Part shown: piece after piece, positions 6,375 through 14,181 of the stretch
How positions within the stretch are numbered: position 1 is the stretch's first letter
How the letters are laid out: each line of letters opens with the position of its first letter
Assembly (NCBI GenBank): GCA_905215615.1
Contig: CAJMQM010000014.1
Coordinates: 1 to 17,203, forward strand
Source of the DNA: an uncultured bacterium
GTDB taxonomy: Bacteria; Bacillota; Clostridia; TANB77; CAG-508
Length of the DNA: 17,203 nucleotides
Direction of reading: 5' to 3'
Notes under the pieces: model-generated
The model's database searches: none
Told to the model about the DNA's origin: nothing
What the model saw: the letters and a program-made list of their open reading frames with translations, nothing else
Made by a program: the position numbers and the translations under genes

Positions 6375-7235
6375 ATGAATAATATTTATGAAGAAACAAA
6401 ATTTTTAATGAAAAAATACAATTTAACGGCGAATAAAAAATTAGGGCAAAATTTTTTAATTGATGATGAAGCTATAAATAAAATAGTAGATTCTTCAAAA
6501 ATCACTAAAGAAGACCTTATAATAGAAATAGGTCCTGGGCTTGGTACTTTAACAGCTTTACTTTTAGAAAAGGCTGGAAAAGTTATTAGTATAGAATTAG
6601 ATGATAGGATGATAAAAATTTTAAAAGATAGATTTTTATTATATGACAATTTTGAATTAATAAATAATGATGTGTTAAAAGTAAATTTGCCAGAACTTAT
6701 AACCCAAAATTCAGAATATAAAAGTGTAAAGGTTGTAGCGAATTTACCATATTACATTACAACTCCGATTATAATGAAATTGCTAGAAAATAGGCTAAAC
6801 ATAGAAAGTATTACTATTATGATACAAAAAGAAGTAGCAGAAAGAATACTTGCAAAGCCTGGTACTAAGCTATCTGGAGCAATTACATATAGTGTTAATT
6901 ATTATGCCGAACCAGAAAAAGTAACAATGGTGCCTAATACATCATTTATACCTTCACCAGAAGTAGACTCTGAAGTTATAAAATTAAACATAAGAAAAAC
7001 ACCTCCTGTAACTTTAAATGATGAAAAATTATTTTTTAATGTTATAAAAGCCAGCTTTATGCAAAGAAGAAAAACTTTAACAAACGGATTAGTTAATGGC
7101 GGAATAATAGAGAATAAGTCAAAGGCAGTAGAGATGTTAAAAAGCATTGGGCTATCGGAAAATATTAGAGGAGAGGAACTAACTTTAGAGCAATTTGCAG
7201 ATTTAAGTAATAAAATTTTTGAGATAAAGAATTAA
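6375..7235 (+). CDS. rsmA: 16S rRNA (adenine(1518)-N6/adenine(1519)-N6)-dimethyltransferase RsmA (KsgA)
   Basis: This enzyme dimethylates two adjacent adenines near the 3' end of 16S rRNA using S-adenosylmethionine, late in small-subunit assembly. At 286 residues it has normal length. It shows the N-terminal KKLGQNFLID element (residues 21-30), the SAM-binding EIGPGLGTLT (51-60), the acidic IELD (73-76), and the catalytic NLPYYIT (123-129). The PSPEVDS and FMQRRKT stretches are typical of the C-terminal half. The ATG at 6375 gives the expected N-terminus. The ribosome binding site is weak (AGG about a dozen bases upstream, AAAGGA further away). It has its own promoter. The gap to the sortase gene carries a new promoter, so it is probably a single-gene unit. 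Confidence 0.95.
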   Translation: MNNIYEETKFLMKKYNLTANKKLGQNFLIDDEAINKIVDSSKITKEDLIIEIGPGLGTLTALLLEKAGKVISIELDDRMIKILKDRFLLYDNFELINNDVLKVNLPELITQNSEYKSVKVVANLPYYITTPIIMKLLENRLNIESITIMIQKEVAERILAKPGTKLSGAITYSVNYYAEPEKVTMVPNTSFIPSPEVDSEVIKLNIRKTPPVTLNDEKLFFNVIKASFMQRRKTLTNGLVNGGIIENKSKAVEMLKSIGLSENIRGEELTLEQFADLSNKIFEIKN

Positions 7236-7281
7236 TTTGAAAAATTAATCAAATATTAAGAAAAAAAATCGAATTAGGTAC

Positions 7282-7310
7282 TTCAAAAAAGGAATTTGCT
7301 ATGATATAAT
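7282..7310 (+). promoter_or_regulatory. Promoter of the sortase gene
   Basis: TTCAAA (7282-7287) and TATAAT (7305-7310) have a 17-base spacer. TGA directly before the -10 adds an extended -10 element. Confidence 0.65.
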
Positions 7311-7348
7311 ATTATTGTATACTTATATTTTATAGAAGGGAGAAGAAT

Positions 7349-8059
7349 ATGAATCAAATTCTTGTAACAGAAAAAGTGTATGTTACACCAGATTTGAAAA
7401 GAAAAAAACTAATATATAAGATAGAATTTTGTCTATCTGTTCTTTTAATATGCTTATTATCTTCTTTCTATATTTATGGAGCATATGATAGAGATAAATC
7501 TGAAGAAGTATCTCAAGAAATCTTGGCAAATATAGATAGTACAGTAATAACACAAGCAGAAAATGATGTTATGGTGTTAGTACTAGACGATACAGTACAA
7601 GAAGTTGAAGACGACGAATTACATGATGATGTTAACGCAAAAACATATACAGCAGCTAGTGGTAAAACATACACAACAGATGCAATATTATCAATACCTA
7701 AAATTGGAATAGAATACCCAGTATTATCTGAAACATCAGAAGAACTTTTAAAGGTATCTTTAAATAAATATTGGGGACCAAACCCAAATGAAATAGGAAA
7801 CTACTGTATAGTAGGTCACAATTATAGAAATGATGCTTTTTTCGGAAACTTAAATAAGTTAAACGGTGGAGATAAAGTATATGTAAAAGATAATACAGGA
7901 AGAACTATAGAATATAAAGTTTACGATAAAAAAATAGTTGAGCCAACAGATACAAGCTGTACATCACAACTTACAAATGGAAGAAAAGAAATAACTTTAA
8001 TTACATGTGCTAACTATGGAACACAGAGGTTAGTAGTAAAATGTAGAGAGGTTAAATAA
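7349..8059 (+). CDS. Sortase (class D-like transpeptidase)
   Basis: This is a membrane-anchored cysteine transpeptidase that cleaves a C-terminal sorting signal and links the protein to the wall or to pilin. The 236-residue protein has a short cytoplasmic head, one membrane helix (about 25-45), an acidic linker (about 50-95), and the sortase barrel beginning at LSIPKIGIEYPV (114-125). The catalytic triad is visible: His157 in IVGHNYRND, Cys220 in TLITC, and Arg227 in GTQRLVV. The short barrel with TLITC and no large insertion suits class D or E rather than A or B; this class call is inference. GGGAG lies before the ATG. It has its own promoter and terminator. No LPxTG-type substrate lies in the window, so its target must be elsewhere. 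Confidence 0.9.
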   Translation: MNQILVTEKVYVTPDLKRKKLIYKIEFCLSVLLICLLSSFYIYGAYDRDKSEEVSQEILANIDSTVITQAENDVMVLVLDDTVQEVEDDELHDDVNAKTYTAASGKTYTTDAILSIPKIGIEYPVLSETSEELLKVSLNKYWGPNPNEIGNYCIVGHNYRNDAFFGNLNKLNGGDKVYVKDNTGRTIEYKVYDKKIVEPTDTSCTSQLTNGRKEITLITCANYGTQRLVVKCREVK

Positions 8060-8117
8060 TTAACAATTAGTGAAAATATTGTGGAAATACATATATGTAA
8101 ATAAATAAAAAGTGAGA

Positions 8118-8158
8118 AAACTCCTTTTGCTATAAATTTTGCAAAGGAGTTTATTTTT
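8118..8158 (+). terminator. Intrinsic terminator of the sortase gene (possibly bidirectional)
   Basis: AAACTCC-TTTTGC (8118-8130) pairs with GCAAA-GGAGTTT (8141-8152), one bulged base, ten-base loop, followed by a T-rich tail. On the other strand it may also end transcripts from the M15 peptidase gene that stops at 8270. Confidence 0.8.
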
Positions 8159-8269
8159 ATTGAGAATATATATTTTTAAATATTAATTGTTTATAAAAAA
8201 GTTTATTTGTTTAATCTATACAAATTATTCTATATATTACATAAGAAATTTAAAGTTTTATACGTTTCT

Positions 8270-8953
8270 TTACGAATCTATTGTTGTAGAAGTCTTTCCA
8301 GTTCCAACCACTGCCTCTTGTAAAGACCTCCATGTATTACAACCTATTATTCCATCAGCAGATAGTCCTACTCTTCTTTGAAATTGTATTGTTGCATTTT
8401 TGGTTTGTGTTCCAAAAACTCCGTCTAATCCTCCTGTTTTATAACCTAGTGTGTTTAAGTTATCTTGTGCTATACATACATATGCACCTCTTGACCCTTG
8501 TTTTATTAGTGGGTAACCTCCTGTACTGCAGGCTGGTGTTCCTCTTCGTTTATCAAAATGTACCCATGTTGGTGTAAGTTCTGCTGGTTCTACATATGAC
8601 CATATTCCGGAATTTACAGCAGATGTTCTTAATCTATTTCTTTCGCTATTTGGTAGTCTCTGTCCAACATCAAATGCAGTTCCTGCATAGTGTTGGCTTT
8701 GGTTTCCGTGTCCACCTTCATATGGTCTTTTAAAAGCAAAACCAACTGGTATTGGAGCACCAAAAACATACCTTTGACTGTTCCATGCTTGCATTACACG
8801 TTTTTCTGTCCATAGTACATTACTTCTACTTGACCCTCTAAATTCTCTTACAGTTAATGTTCTATTTGTGTTATATGGCATTGCTTCTAAGTCGCCTCTA
8901 TAATATGTTTCCATACGGTTTGTATCATTATTATATACCAATATTCTAGCCAT
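8270..8953 (-). CDS. M15-type metallopeptidase with C-terminal peptidoglycan-binding domain
   Basis: The 227-residue protein joins two domains. Residues about 30-135 form an M15/DD-carboxypeptidase-like fold with the zinc motif SQHYAGTAFD (His88, Asp95) and a WVHFD (His132); Glu122 in YVEP is a candidate catalytic base. Residues about 148-213 form a PG_binding_1 domain (LDGVFGTQTKNATIQFQRR and LSADGIIG). This points to cleavage of peptidoglycan stem-peptide bonds. There is no signal peptide or membrane segment: the N-terminus is MARILVYNNDTNRME. It may therefore act in the mother cell during sporulation, as a lysis enzyme, or be exported by a non-classical route. Similar architectures occur in clostridial chromosomes outside phages, and no phage genes are nearby. 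GGAG lies ten bases before the ATG. It has its own promoter. Confidence 0.85.
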   Translation of the reverse strand: MARILVYNNDTNRMETYYRGDLEAMPYNTNRTLTVREFRGSSRSNVLWTEKRVMQAWNSQRYVFGAPIPVGFAFKRPYEGGHGNQSQHYAGTAFDVGQRLPNSERNRLRTSAVNSGIWSYVEPAELTPTWVHFDKRRGTPACSTGGYPLIKQGSRGAYVCIAQDNLNTLGYKTGGLDGVFGTQTKNATIQFQRRVGLSADGIIGCNTWRSLQEAVVGTGKTSTTIDS

Positions 8954-8979
8954 GTACTCATCTCTCCTTTTTATGATAT

Positions 8980-9008
8980 ATAATATGACTTTTTTTCTAT
9001 TTTGTGAA
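8980..9008 (-). promoter_or_regulatory. Sigma-A promoter of the M15 peptidase gene, abutting the ftsH terminator
   Basis: On the minus strand TTCACA (9008-9003) and TATTAT (8985-8980) are spaced by 17 bases; each differs from consensus by one base. The -35 overlaps the end of the T run of the ftsH terminator. Confidence 0.6.
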
Positions 9009-9035
9009 AAAAAAATTGGGGTATGCCCCCAATTT
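9007..9035 (-). terminator. Intrinsic terminator of ftsH
   Basis: On the minus strand AAATTGGGG (9035-9027) pairs perfectly with CCCCAATTT (9021-9013) around a five-base loop, followed by a run of nine Ts (9015-9007). It starts about nine bases after the ftsH stop. Confidence 0.9.
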
Positions 9036-9043
9036 CTAATTTT

Positions 9044-10861
9044 TTAATTTTCTTCTTTAAAGATTTCGTCGAATTCGTCTCCGCCGATTTTTTCTTTTTC
9101 TAGTAATACTCCTGCAACTCTGTGTAATTTATCTTCGTTTGCTTTTAATAATTCTGTTGCTTTTTGGTAACAAGCATCTATTATACTCTTTATTTCTTCA
9201 TCTATCATAGATGCTGTTTCTTCTGAGTATTCTCTTGCATGTGCTATGTCTCTTCCTAAAAATACTTCTTCTTGGTTTGATCCTAGAGTTATTGTTCCTA
9301 CTCTAGCACTCATACCATATTTTGTTACCATGTCTCTAGCTATTTTTGTAGCTCTTTCAATATCGTTACTTGCACCAGTAGATATATCGTCTAATATTAA
9401 TTCTTCTGAAGCTCTACCACCAAGTAATGATATTATAGTTTCTAACATTTCTGTTCTAGACATAAAGTTTTTATCTTCTGTAGGTCTATACATAGTATAA
9501 CCTCCAGCCATACCTCTAGGTATAATAGATATTTCATGTACAGGGTCTTGCGTTGGTAAGAATCTACTTACAACTGCGTGACCTGCTTCATGGTATGCAA
9601 CTAATTTTTGTTCTTTTTCGCTTCTAACTCTAGTTCTCTTTTCTGGTCCCATTGTTACTTTTACCATTGCATCTTCTACTTCTGTCATAGTAATTTGGTT
9701 TAAGTTTCTTCTAGCTGCTAGTAATGCTGCTTCGTTTAATACATTTTCTAAGTCTGCCCCAGAAAAACCTGAAGTGTTTTTTGCAATAGTTTTTAAGTCT
9801 ACATCTGGTGCTAATTTTTTCTTTCTACTATGAACTTCTAGTATTTGTTCTCTAGCTTTTACATCTGGGTTTGATACTACTATTTGTCTGTCAAATCTTC
9901 CTGGTCTAAGTAATGCTTTATCTAATACATCTGGTCTATTTGTTGCTGCAAGTACTATAACACCTTCATTTGCAGTAAATCCATCCATTTCTACTAGTAA
10001 TTGGTTTAATGTTTGCTCTCTTTCATCATGTCCACCGCCAAGACCTGCACCTCTTTGACGTCCTACTGCATCAATTTCGTCTATAAATATTATACATGGA
10101 GCTTTTTTCTTTGCTTCATCAAATAAGTCTCTAACACGTGAAGCACCAACACCAACAAACATTTCTACAAAGTCTGAACCACTTATAAAGAAAAATGGTA
10201 CTCCTGCTTCTCCTGCTACTGCTTTTGCAAGTAATGTTTTACCTGTACCTGGTTGACCAACTAATAATACACCTTTAGGTATTCTTGCACCCATGTCTGT
10301 AAATTTCTTTGGACTTTTTAAAAATTCTACTATTTCTTCTAGCTCTTCTTTTTCTTCGTCTACACCTGCCACATCGTTAAATGTAACTCTTCCCTTTTCT
10401 CCTGGGTTTATCATCCTAGCTTTGCTTTTGCCGAAAGACATTGTTTTGTTTCCGCCAGCTCCACCTTGGTTAATTCCTCCCATTAGTAAGAACCAGAATA
10501 TAAAGAATATTATTAATATTCCGAAAGGTGTTAGTAATTGTAATATAATCATAAACATAGATTCTGATTCTTCAGATACTTTAACAGCTCCAGTTTTCAT
10601 GCTTTCGCTTAATGTTTCAATTAAATTATCTATGCTTGGTATATTAACTTCTTTAGCTACATTTTCATTTTTTAATTTTACAACTGCTGTTTCACCTTGA
10701 TAAGATAATTCTATTTCTTCTACTTCTCCTGCTTCTATTTTGCTTACCAAATCTGAATATGCTAGTTTATTATCTGTATTATTTAAAATTGATGAAATTA
10801 ACACAATTAGTATAATTCCAATTATTAACCACATGGCTAATGTTTTTATTCCGTTTTTCAA
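9044..10861 (-). CDS. ftsH: ATP-dependent zinc metalloprotease FtsH
   Basis: This is the membrane-anchored AAA+ protease that extracts and degrades membrane and some cytosolic proteins as a hexamer. From the TTG start it has 605 residues: a first membrane helix near 9-25, a short extracellular domain (about 30-100), a second helix near 103-127, then the ATPase. Visible motifs are Walker A GQPGTGKT (202-209), the pore FVGVGASRVR, Walker B IIFIDEID (257-264), the SRH ATNRP to RPGRFDR (306-325), and the zinc site HEAGH (424-428). The TTG at 10861-10859 is chosen because AGGAGGAG lies directly upstream, while the ATGs further upstream precede this site. It has its own promoter and terminator and follows tilS, the usual Firmicutes neighbour. 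The C-terminal tail is short. Confidence 0.96.
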   Translation of the reverse strand: MKNGIKTLAMWLIIGIILIVLISSILNNTDNKLAYSDLVSKIEAGEVEEIELSYQGETAVVKLKNENVAKEVNIPSIDNLIETLSESMKTGAVKVSEESESMFMIILQLLTPFGILIIFFIFWFLLMGGINQGGAGGNKTMSFGKSKARMINPGEKGRVTFNDVAGVDEEKEELEEIVEFLKSPKKFTDMGARIPKGVLLVGQPGTGKTLLAKAVAGEAGVPFFFISGSDFVEMFVGVGASRVRDLFDEAKKKAPCIIFIDEIDAVGRQRGAGLGGGHDEREQTLNQLLVEMDGFTANEGVIVLAATNRPDVLDKALLRPGRFDRQIVVSNPDVKAREQILEVHSRKKKLAPDVDLKTIAKNTSGFSGADLENVLNEAALLAARRNLNQITMTEVEDAMVKVTMGPEKRTRVRSEKEQKLVAYHEAGHAVVSRFLPTQDPVHEISIIPRGMAGGYTMYRPTEDKNFMSRTEMLETIISLLGGRASEELILDDISTGASNDIERATKIARDMVTKYGMSARVGTITLGSNQEEVFLGRDIAHAREYSEETASMIDEEIKSIIDACYQKATELLKANEDKLHRVAGVLLEKEKIGGDEFDEIFKEEN

Positions 10862-10904
10862 AATTAAACTCCTCCTATTAAATATCATAAATATAACATA
10901 AAGC

Positions 10905-10933
10905 AATATATCATAGTTTTTTTTTCATTTCAA
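10905..10933 (-). promoter_or_regulatory. Sigma-A promoter of ftsH
   Basis: On the minus strand TTGAAA (10933-10928) and TATATT (10910-10905) are spaced by 17 bases, with TGA before the -10. The leader to the TTG start is about 35-40 bases. I see no CIRCE or CtsR-type site. Confidence 0.7.
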
Positions 10934-10996
10934 GTATTTTTTATACTTTTTTATTCTGAAACCCTAGATAAATCAATATTTTCCTACGGAAGGTTA

Positions 10997-11974
10997 TTAT
11001 AGCTTACTTAAAAAAATTTTCCCTTTTTTTACAAAAATTTTTACATTTTTATTAGGTTTTAGATATTTATTTCCAATATTTTTCTCACATAGGCTTATCA
11101 TATCGTCTACATTTACTTTTTCTATACCTTTTGTAGTACCTGTAACCTTATTTATAGTATATAATAATACCCTACTTTTTATTACATATTCTAAATTATT
11201 AAACCTTTTTAAATCTAAGATTATTTCATTTTGTTCTTCTTTTATTTTTAAATTATTATACTCTTCTTTTACTATTTTATTAAAATATGTTGCATCTTGC
11301 CTTGCAAGTATTGCTAACCTATTTAATGTACTTATAATATTAGGGTTAAACTCTTTTTTTATGTATGGAATTAACAAATTTCTTATTTTGTTTCTTGTAT
11401 ATAAATTATCGTTGTTAGTTTTGTCGAATTTTGGGTCTAGTTTGTTATCACTACAATATTTTTCTATTTCTTCTCTGTTGCACTCTATTAAAGGTCTTAT
11501 ATAATTTTCTCTTATTGGTTCTATTCCTTTTAAACCTTCTAAACTTGCACCTCTCATTAGGTTCATTAGTACAGTTTCTGCATTGTCGTTTTCTGTGTGT
11601 GCAATTGCAATTTTATTTGCGGACACATTATTTTTAACCTCTTCGAAAAATTCGTACCTTACTATTCTTCCCATTTCTTCTGTGCCCTTTTTTGCTTCTT
11701 TTGCCATTTCAAGCACATTAGCTCTTTTTACAAAGCATGGTATATTGTTTTTGTTGCAATAATTTTGTACATATTCAGTCTCTGAATCCGCTTCTTCCCT
11801 AATCATATGATTTATATGTGCAACAAAAAGTTCTATGTTTAGCTTGTTTCTTAGTTTTTTAAGTATATTTAATAAACACATTGAGTCTGGACCACCTGAG
11901 ACCGCAACTACAATCTTGTCGTTATTATTTATTAAGTTGTATTTAATTATAGTGTTTAAAACTTTTTCTTCCAA
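10997..11974 (-). CDS. tilS: tRNA(Ile)-lysidine synthase TilS
   Basis: This enzyme uses ATP to attach lysine to C34 of tRNA-Ile(CAU), switching it from AUG to AUA decoding; it is essential in bacteria and important here, where ATA codons are frequent. The N-terminal PP-loop SGGPDS is at about residues 26-31, followed by AHINHMIR (53-60), the family stretch TENDNAETVLMNLMRG, and YTRNKIRN. At 325 residues it is shorter than Bacillus TilS (about 470) and resembles short forms that lack the C-terminal domain, such as that of Aquifex. No frameshift is evident. The start is the TTG at 11974-11972 with AGAGGA six bases upstream. It sits between dnaB and ftsH; the hpt gene that commonly lies between tilS and ftsH is absent. 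Confidence 0.93.
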   Translation of the reverse strand: MEEKVLNTIIKYNLINNNDKIVVAVSGGPDSMCLLNILKKLRNKLNIELFVAHINHMIREEADSETEYVQNYCNKNNIPCFVKRANVLEMAKEAKKGTEEMGRIVRYEFFEEVKNNVSANKIAIAHTENDNAETVLMNLMRGASLEGLKGIEPIRENYIRPLIECNREEIEKYCSDNKLDPKFDKTNNDNLYTRNKIRNLLIPYIKKEFNPNIISTLNRLAILARQDATYFNKIVKEEYNNLKIKEEQNEIILDLKRFNNLEYVIKSRVLLYTINKVTGTTKGIEKVNVDDMISLCEKNIGNKYLKPNKNVKIFVKKGKIFLSKL

Positions 11975-12082
11975 TTTTCTTCCTCTTGAAATTTTATATT
12001 TTTATTGTTTTACTAAAATATTTATAATTTTTTTACAATATAAACTTACATTATTATATATTGGGTATAATAAATTTTACTT

Positions 12083-13417
12083 TTACCCTTCCCTGTATTT
12101 ATCTATATTTGCAAATTTTGTATAATTTCCAAGCCATAACAGCTCTACTGTGCCTGTTGAGCCAGCTCTGTGTTTTGCAAGTATTACTTCTGCAATATTT
12201 TTCTTTTCGCTTTCTTCATTATAATAATCATCTCTATATAAAAACATAACTATGTCTGCATCTTGCTCTATTGAACCAGATTCACGCAAATCTGAAAGCA
12301 TTGGTCTATGGTCTGGTCTTTGTTCTGGTGCTCTTGATAATTGTGAAAGTGCTATAACAGGAACATTAATTTCTTTTGCTAAAATTTTTAATGACCTACT
12401 AATTTCAGCTATTTCTTGTTCACGGCTACTACCTCTTTTTCCGCTTCCTTGTACTAATTGCAAATAGTCAATAACAACTAGTCCTATGTTTTTTTCTAAC
12501 TTCATTTTTCTGCATTTTGCTCTTATTTCCATTATTGAAATACCTGGTGTATCATCTATATAAATATTTGCTTCTGAAAGTTCACCAGATGCTGCTGCTA
12601 ATTTTCCCCACTCATCATCATCTATTTTTCCTGTTCTTACTTTGTTGCTATCTACCATTGCTTCACTGCATAAAATTCTGCTTGTCATTTGCTCTTTAGA
12701 CATCTCTAAACTAAAAATTGCTACTGGCACTTTTGCTCTTACTGCTGCATTTGTTGCAATATTTAATGCAAATGCAGATTTTCCCATAGCAGGTCTTGCA
12801 GCTACTAGTATTAAATCTGAGTTGTGTAATCCAGATGTTCTAAAATCTAAATCTGTAAAGCCTGTTGGTACACCTGTAATACGCTGTTTTTGGTTATATA
12901 GTTGTTCTAACTCTGTAAATGTTTCTACTAATATGTCTTTAATTGGAGTATACCCTTTTTGATTTTTTCTTTGCATTACTTCAAAAATTTTCTTTTCTGC
13001 ACTGTCTATAATTCCATCTACTTCTTGTGTTTGGTCATAGCCTAAAGTTATAATTTCATTAGCAGTTTTTATTAAATTTCTAAGTACAGATTTTTCTTCT
13101 ACAATTTTTATGTATTGTTCCACATTTGCTGTTGTTGGCACTTTGTCTGGTAATTCTGCAATATATTCAAGTCCTCCTACTGCTTCAAATTTTCCCATTG
13201 AAGATAGTTCAGACTTTAAGGTAATAATATCTATTGGCTCACTTCTACCATATAAACTTAGTATAGCTTCATATATTATGCGGTTATCTTCTCTATAAAA
13301 GTCCTCTGGTTTTAATGTTTCAATAGCAGATGAAACCGCTTCTTTATCTGTAAGCATACTACCAATTACAGCTTGCTCTGCTTCTATATCATTTGGTGGT
13401 ATTTTTCCTAGCTCCAT
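12083..13417 (-). CDS. dnaB: Replicative DNA helicase DnaB
   Basis: This is the hexameric 5'-3' helicase of the replication fork (called DnaC in Bacillus). The 444-residue product has the N-terminal domain (PPNDIEAEQAVIGSML), a linker, and the RecA-like motor with Walker A ARPAMGKSA (207-215), Walker B VVIDYLQLVQG (about 314-324), the SQLSRAPEQRPDHRP stretch with SDLRESGSIEQDAD, and the C-terminal KHRAGSTG (415-422). I prefer the ATG at 13417 over the TTG at 13435, because GGGAAG lies at proper spacing and MELGKIPPNDIEAEQ matches the usual N-terminus. It follows rplI with a 140-base gap that holds an inverted repeat. No intein or truncation is seen. The order gdpP-rplI-dnaB is a hallmark of Firmicutes. 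Confidence 0.96.
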   Translation of the reverse strand: MELGKIPPNDIEAEQAVIGSMLTDKEAVSSAIETLKPEDFYREDNRIIYEAILSLYGRSEPIDIITLKSELSSMGKFEAVGGLEYIAELPDKVPTTANVEQYIKIVEEKSVLRNLIKTANEIITLGYDQTQEVDGIIDSAEKKIFEVMQRKNQKGYTPIKDILVETFTELEQLYNQKQRITGVPTGFTDLDFRTSGLHNSDLILVAARPAMGKSAFALNIATNAAVRAKVPVAIFSLEMSKEQMTSRILCSEAMVDSNKVRTGKIDDDEWGKLAAASGELSEANIYIDDTPGISIMEIRAKCRKMKLEKNIGLVVIDYLQLVQGSGKRGSSREQEIAEISRSLKILAKEINVPVIALSQLSRAPEQRPDHRPMLSDLRESGSIEQDADIVMFLYRDDYYNEESEKKNIAEVILAKHRAGSTGTVELLWLGNYTKFANIDKYREG

Positions 13418-13439
13418 TACTTTCTTCCCTTTCAAATTT

Positions 13440-13484
13440 AATTTGCAAATTTAATTAGTTGCCTTTTATTTTTTAAGCAACTAA
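13440..13484 (-). repeat. Inverted repeat and palindrome between rplI and dnaB
   Basis: TTAGTTGC (13455-13462) and GCAACTAA (13477-13484) form an eight-base-pair stem with a 14-base A/T-rich loop. Right beside it is the 12-base perfect palindrome AATTTGCAAATT (13440-13451). On the minus strand the hairpin is followed by TTAAATTT, a poor U tract, so it may be a weak terminator, an attenuator or an RNA-processing hairpin before dnaB. Confidence 0.45.
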
Positions 13485-13557
13485 TAGTAAAAATTCTGTA
13501 AGTAGCAAGGTTTTAACTCGAATAATATACTTTTTAATAATTTCTATTACAATTATT

Positions 13558-14004
13558 TTAAGCACTTATTACTTCTACTTTTAAAATTCCTACAACACCC
13601 TCATATAACTTTATATTTACTGATATGCTTCCTAAAGTTTTTACTGTTTCTTTTAAATCTATTTTCTTTTTGTCTATATCAAAATTGTATTGTTTTTTTA
13701 GTTCGTCTGAAATTTCTTTAGCAGTTACTCCACCAAATATTTTTCCGTTTTCTCCTGATTTTACTTTTATTTTTAATAATATTCCTTTTAGTTTTTCTGC
13801 CATTTTTTGTGCTTCTTGTTTTTCTACATCTTTTCTATAATCATTAGATGCTTGTTTTGCTTTAAGTTTGGCTAAATTTTCGTTATTAGCCTCTAGTGCT
13901 AATTTTTTAGGAAATAAGAAGTTTCTAGCATAGCCATCGCTTGCATTTATTATTTCGTCTTTTTTTCCTACTCCTTTTATGTTGTCTAATAAAATAACCT
14001 TCAT
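13558..14004 (-). CDS. rplI: 50S ribosomal protein L9
   Basis: L9 binds 23S rRNA at the base of the L1 stalk of the large subunit. The 148-residue product is full length, with the N-terminal domain MKVILLDNIKGVGKKDEI, the conserved GYARNFLFPKKLA (about 25-37), the long connecting helix rich in Lys, Glu and Ala (about 40-75), and the C-terminal domain with GKIFGGVTAKEI. GGAGGC lies at good spacing before the ATG. It sits between gdpP and dnaB on the same strand. A 177-base AT-rich gap from gdpP holds only an AGCTTTA/TAAAGCT inverted repeat (14063-14069, 14083-14089). I see no clear promoter there. Confidence 0.96.
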   Translation of the reverse strand: MKVILLDNIKGVGKKDEIINASDGYARNFLFPKKLALEANNENLAKLKAKQASNDYRKDVEKQEAQKMAEKLKGILLKIKVKSGENGKIFGGVTAKEISDELKKQYNFDIDKKKIDLKETVKTLGSISVNIKLYEGVVGILKVEVISA

Positions 14005-14181
14005 TTTTACGCCTCCTTAATTATATACCAATTTTTTAATTTTGTATTATACACATTTTTATAGCTTTAAATATTTTGTTTATAAAGCTTCTAATACTTT
14101 TAACTAATATGAATTATTATTTTTAAATATTATTTAGTATAACATTTATATTTGTACATTTTAATTCCTTTTTGTGAATTT

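Noticed and set aside
7231..7250. ATTAATTT/AAATTAAT inverted repeat as an rsmA terminator
   Set aside because: It is all A/T and not followed by a T run. It may form, but termination is not supported.
10293..10700. A 135-codon plus-strand frame inside ftsH
   Set aside because: It is antisense to the conserved ATPase region and has no start signals; it is a shadow of ftsH.
10935..10956. AAGTAT/ATACTT hairpin followed by Ts on the plus strand as a tilS terminator
   Set aside because: The T run is on the wrong strand for tilS and the stem is only six A/T-rich pairs. No plus-strand gene lies before it.
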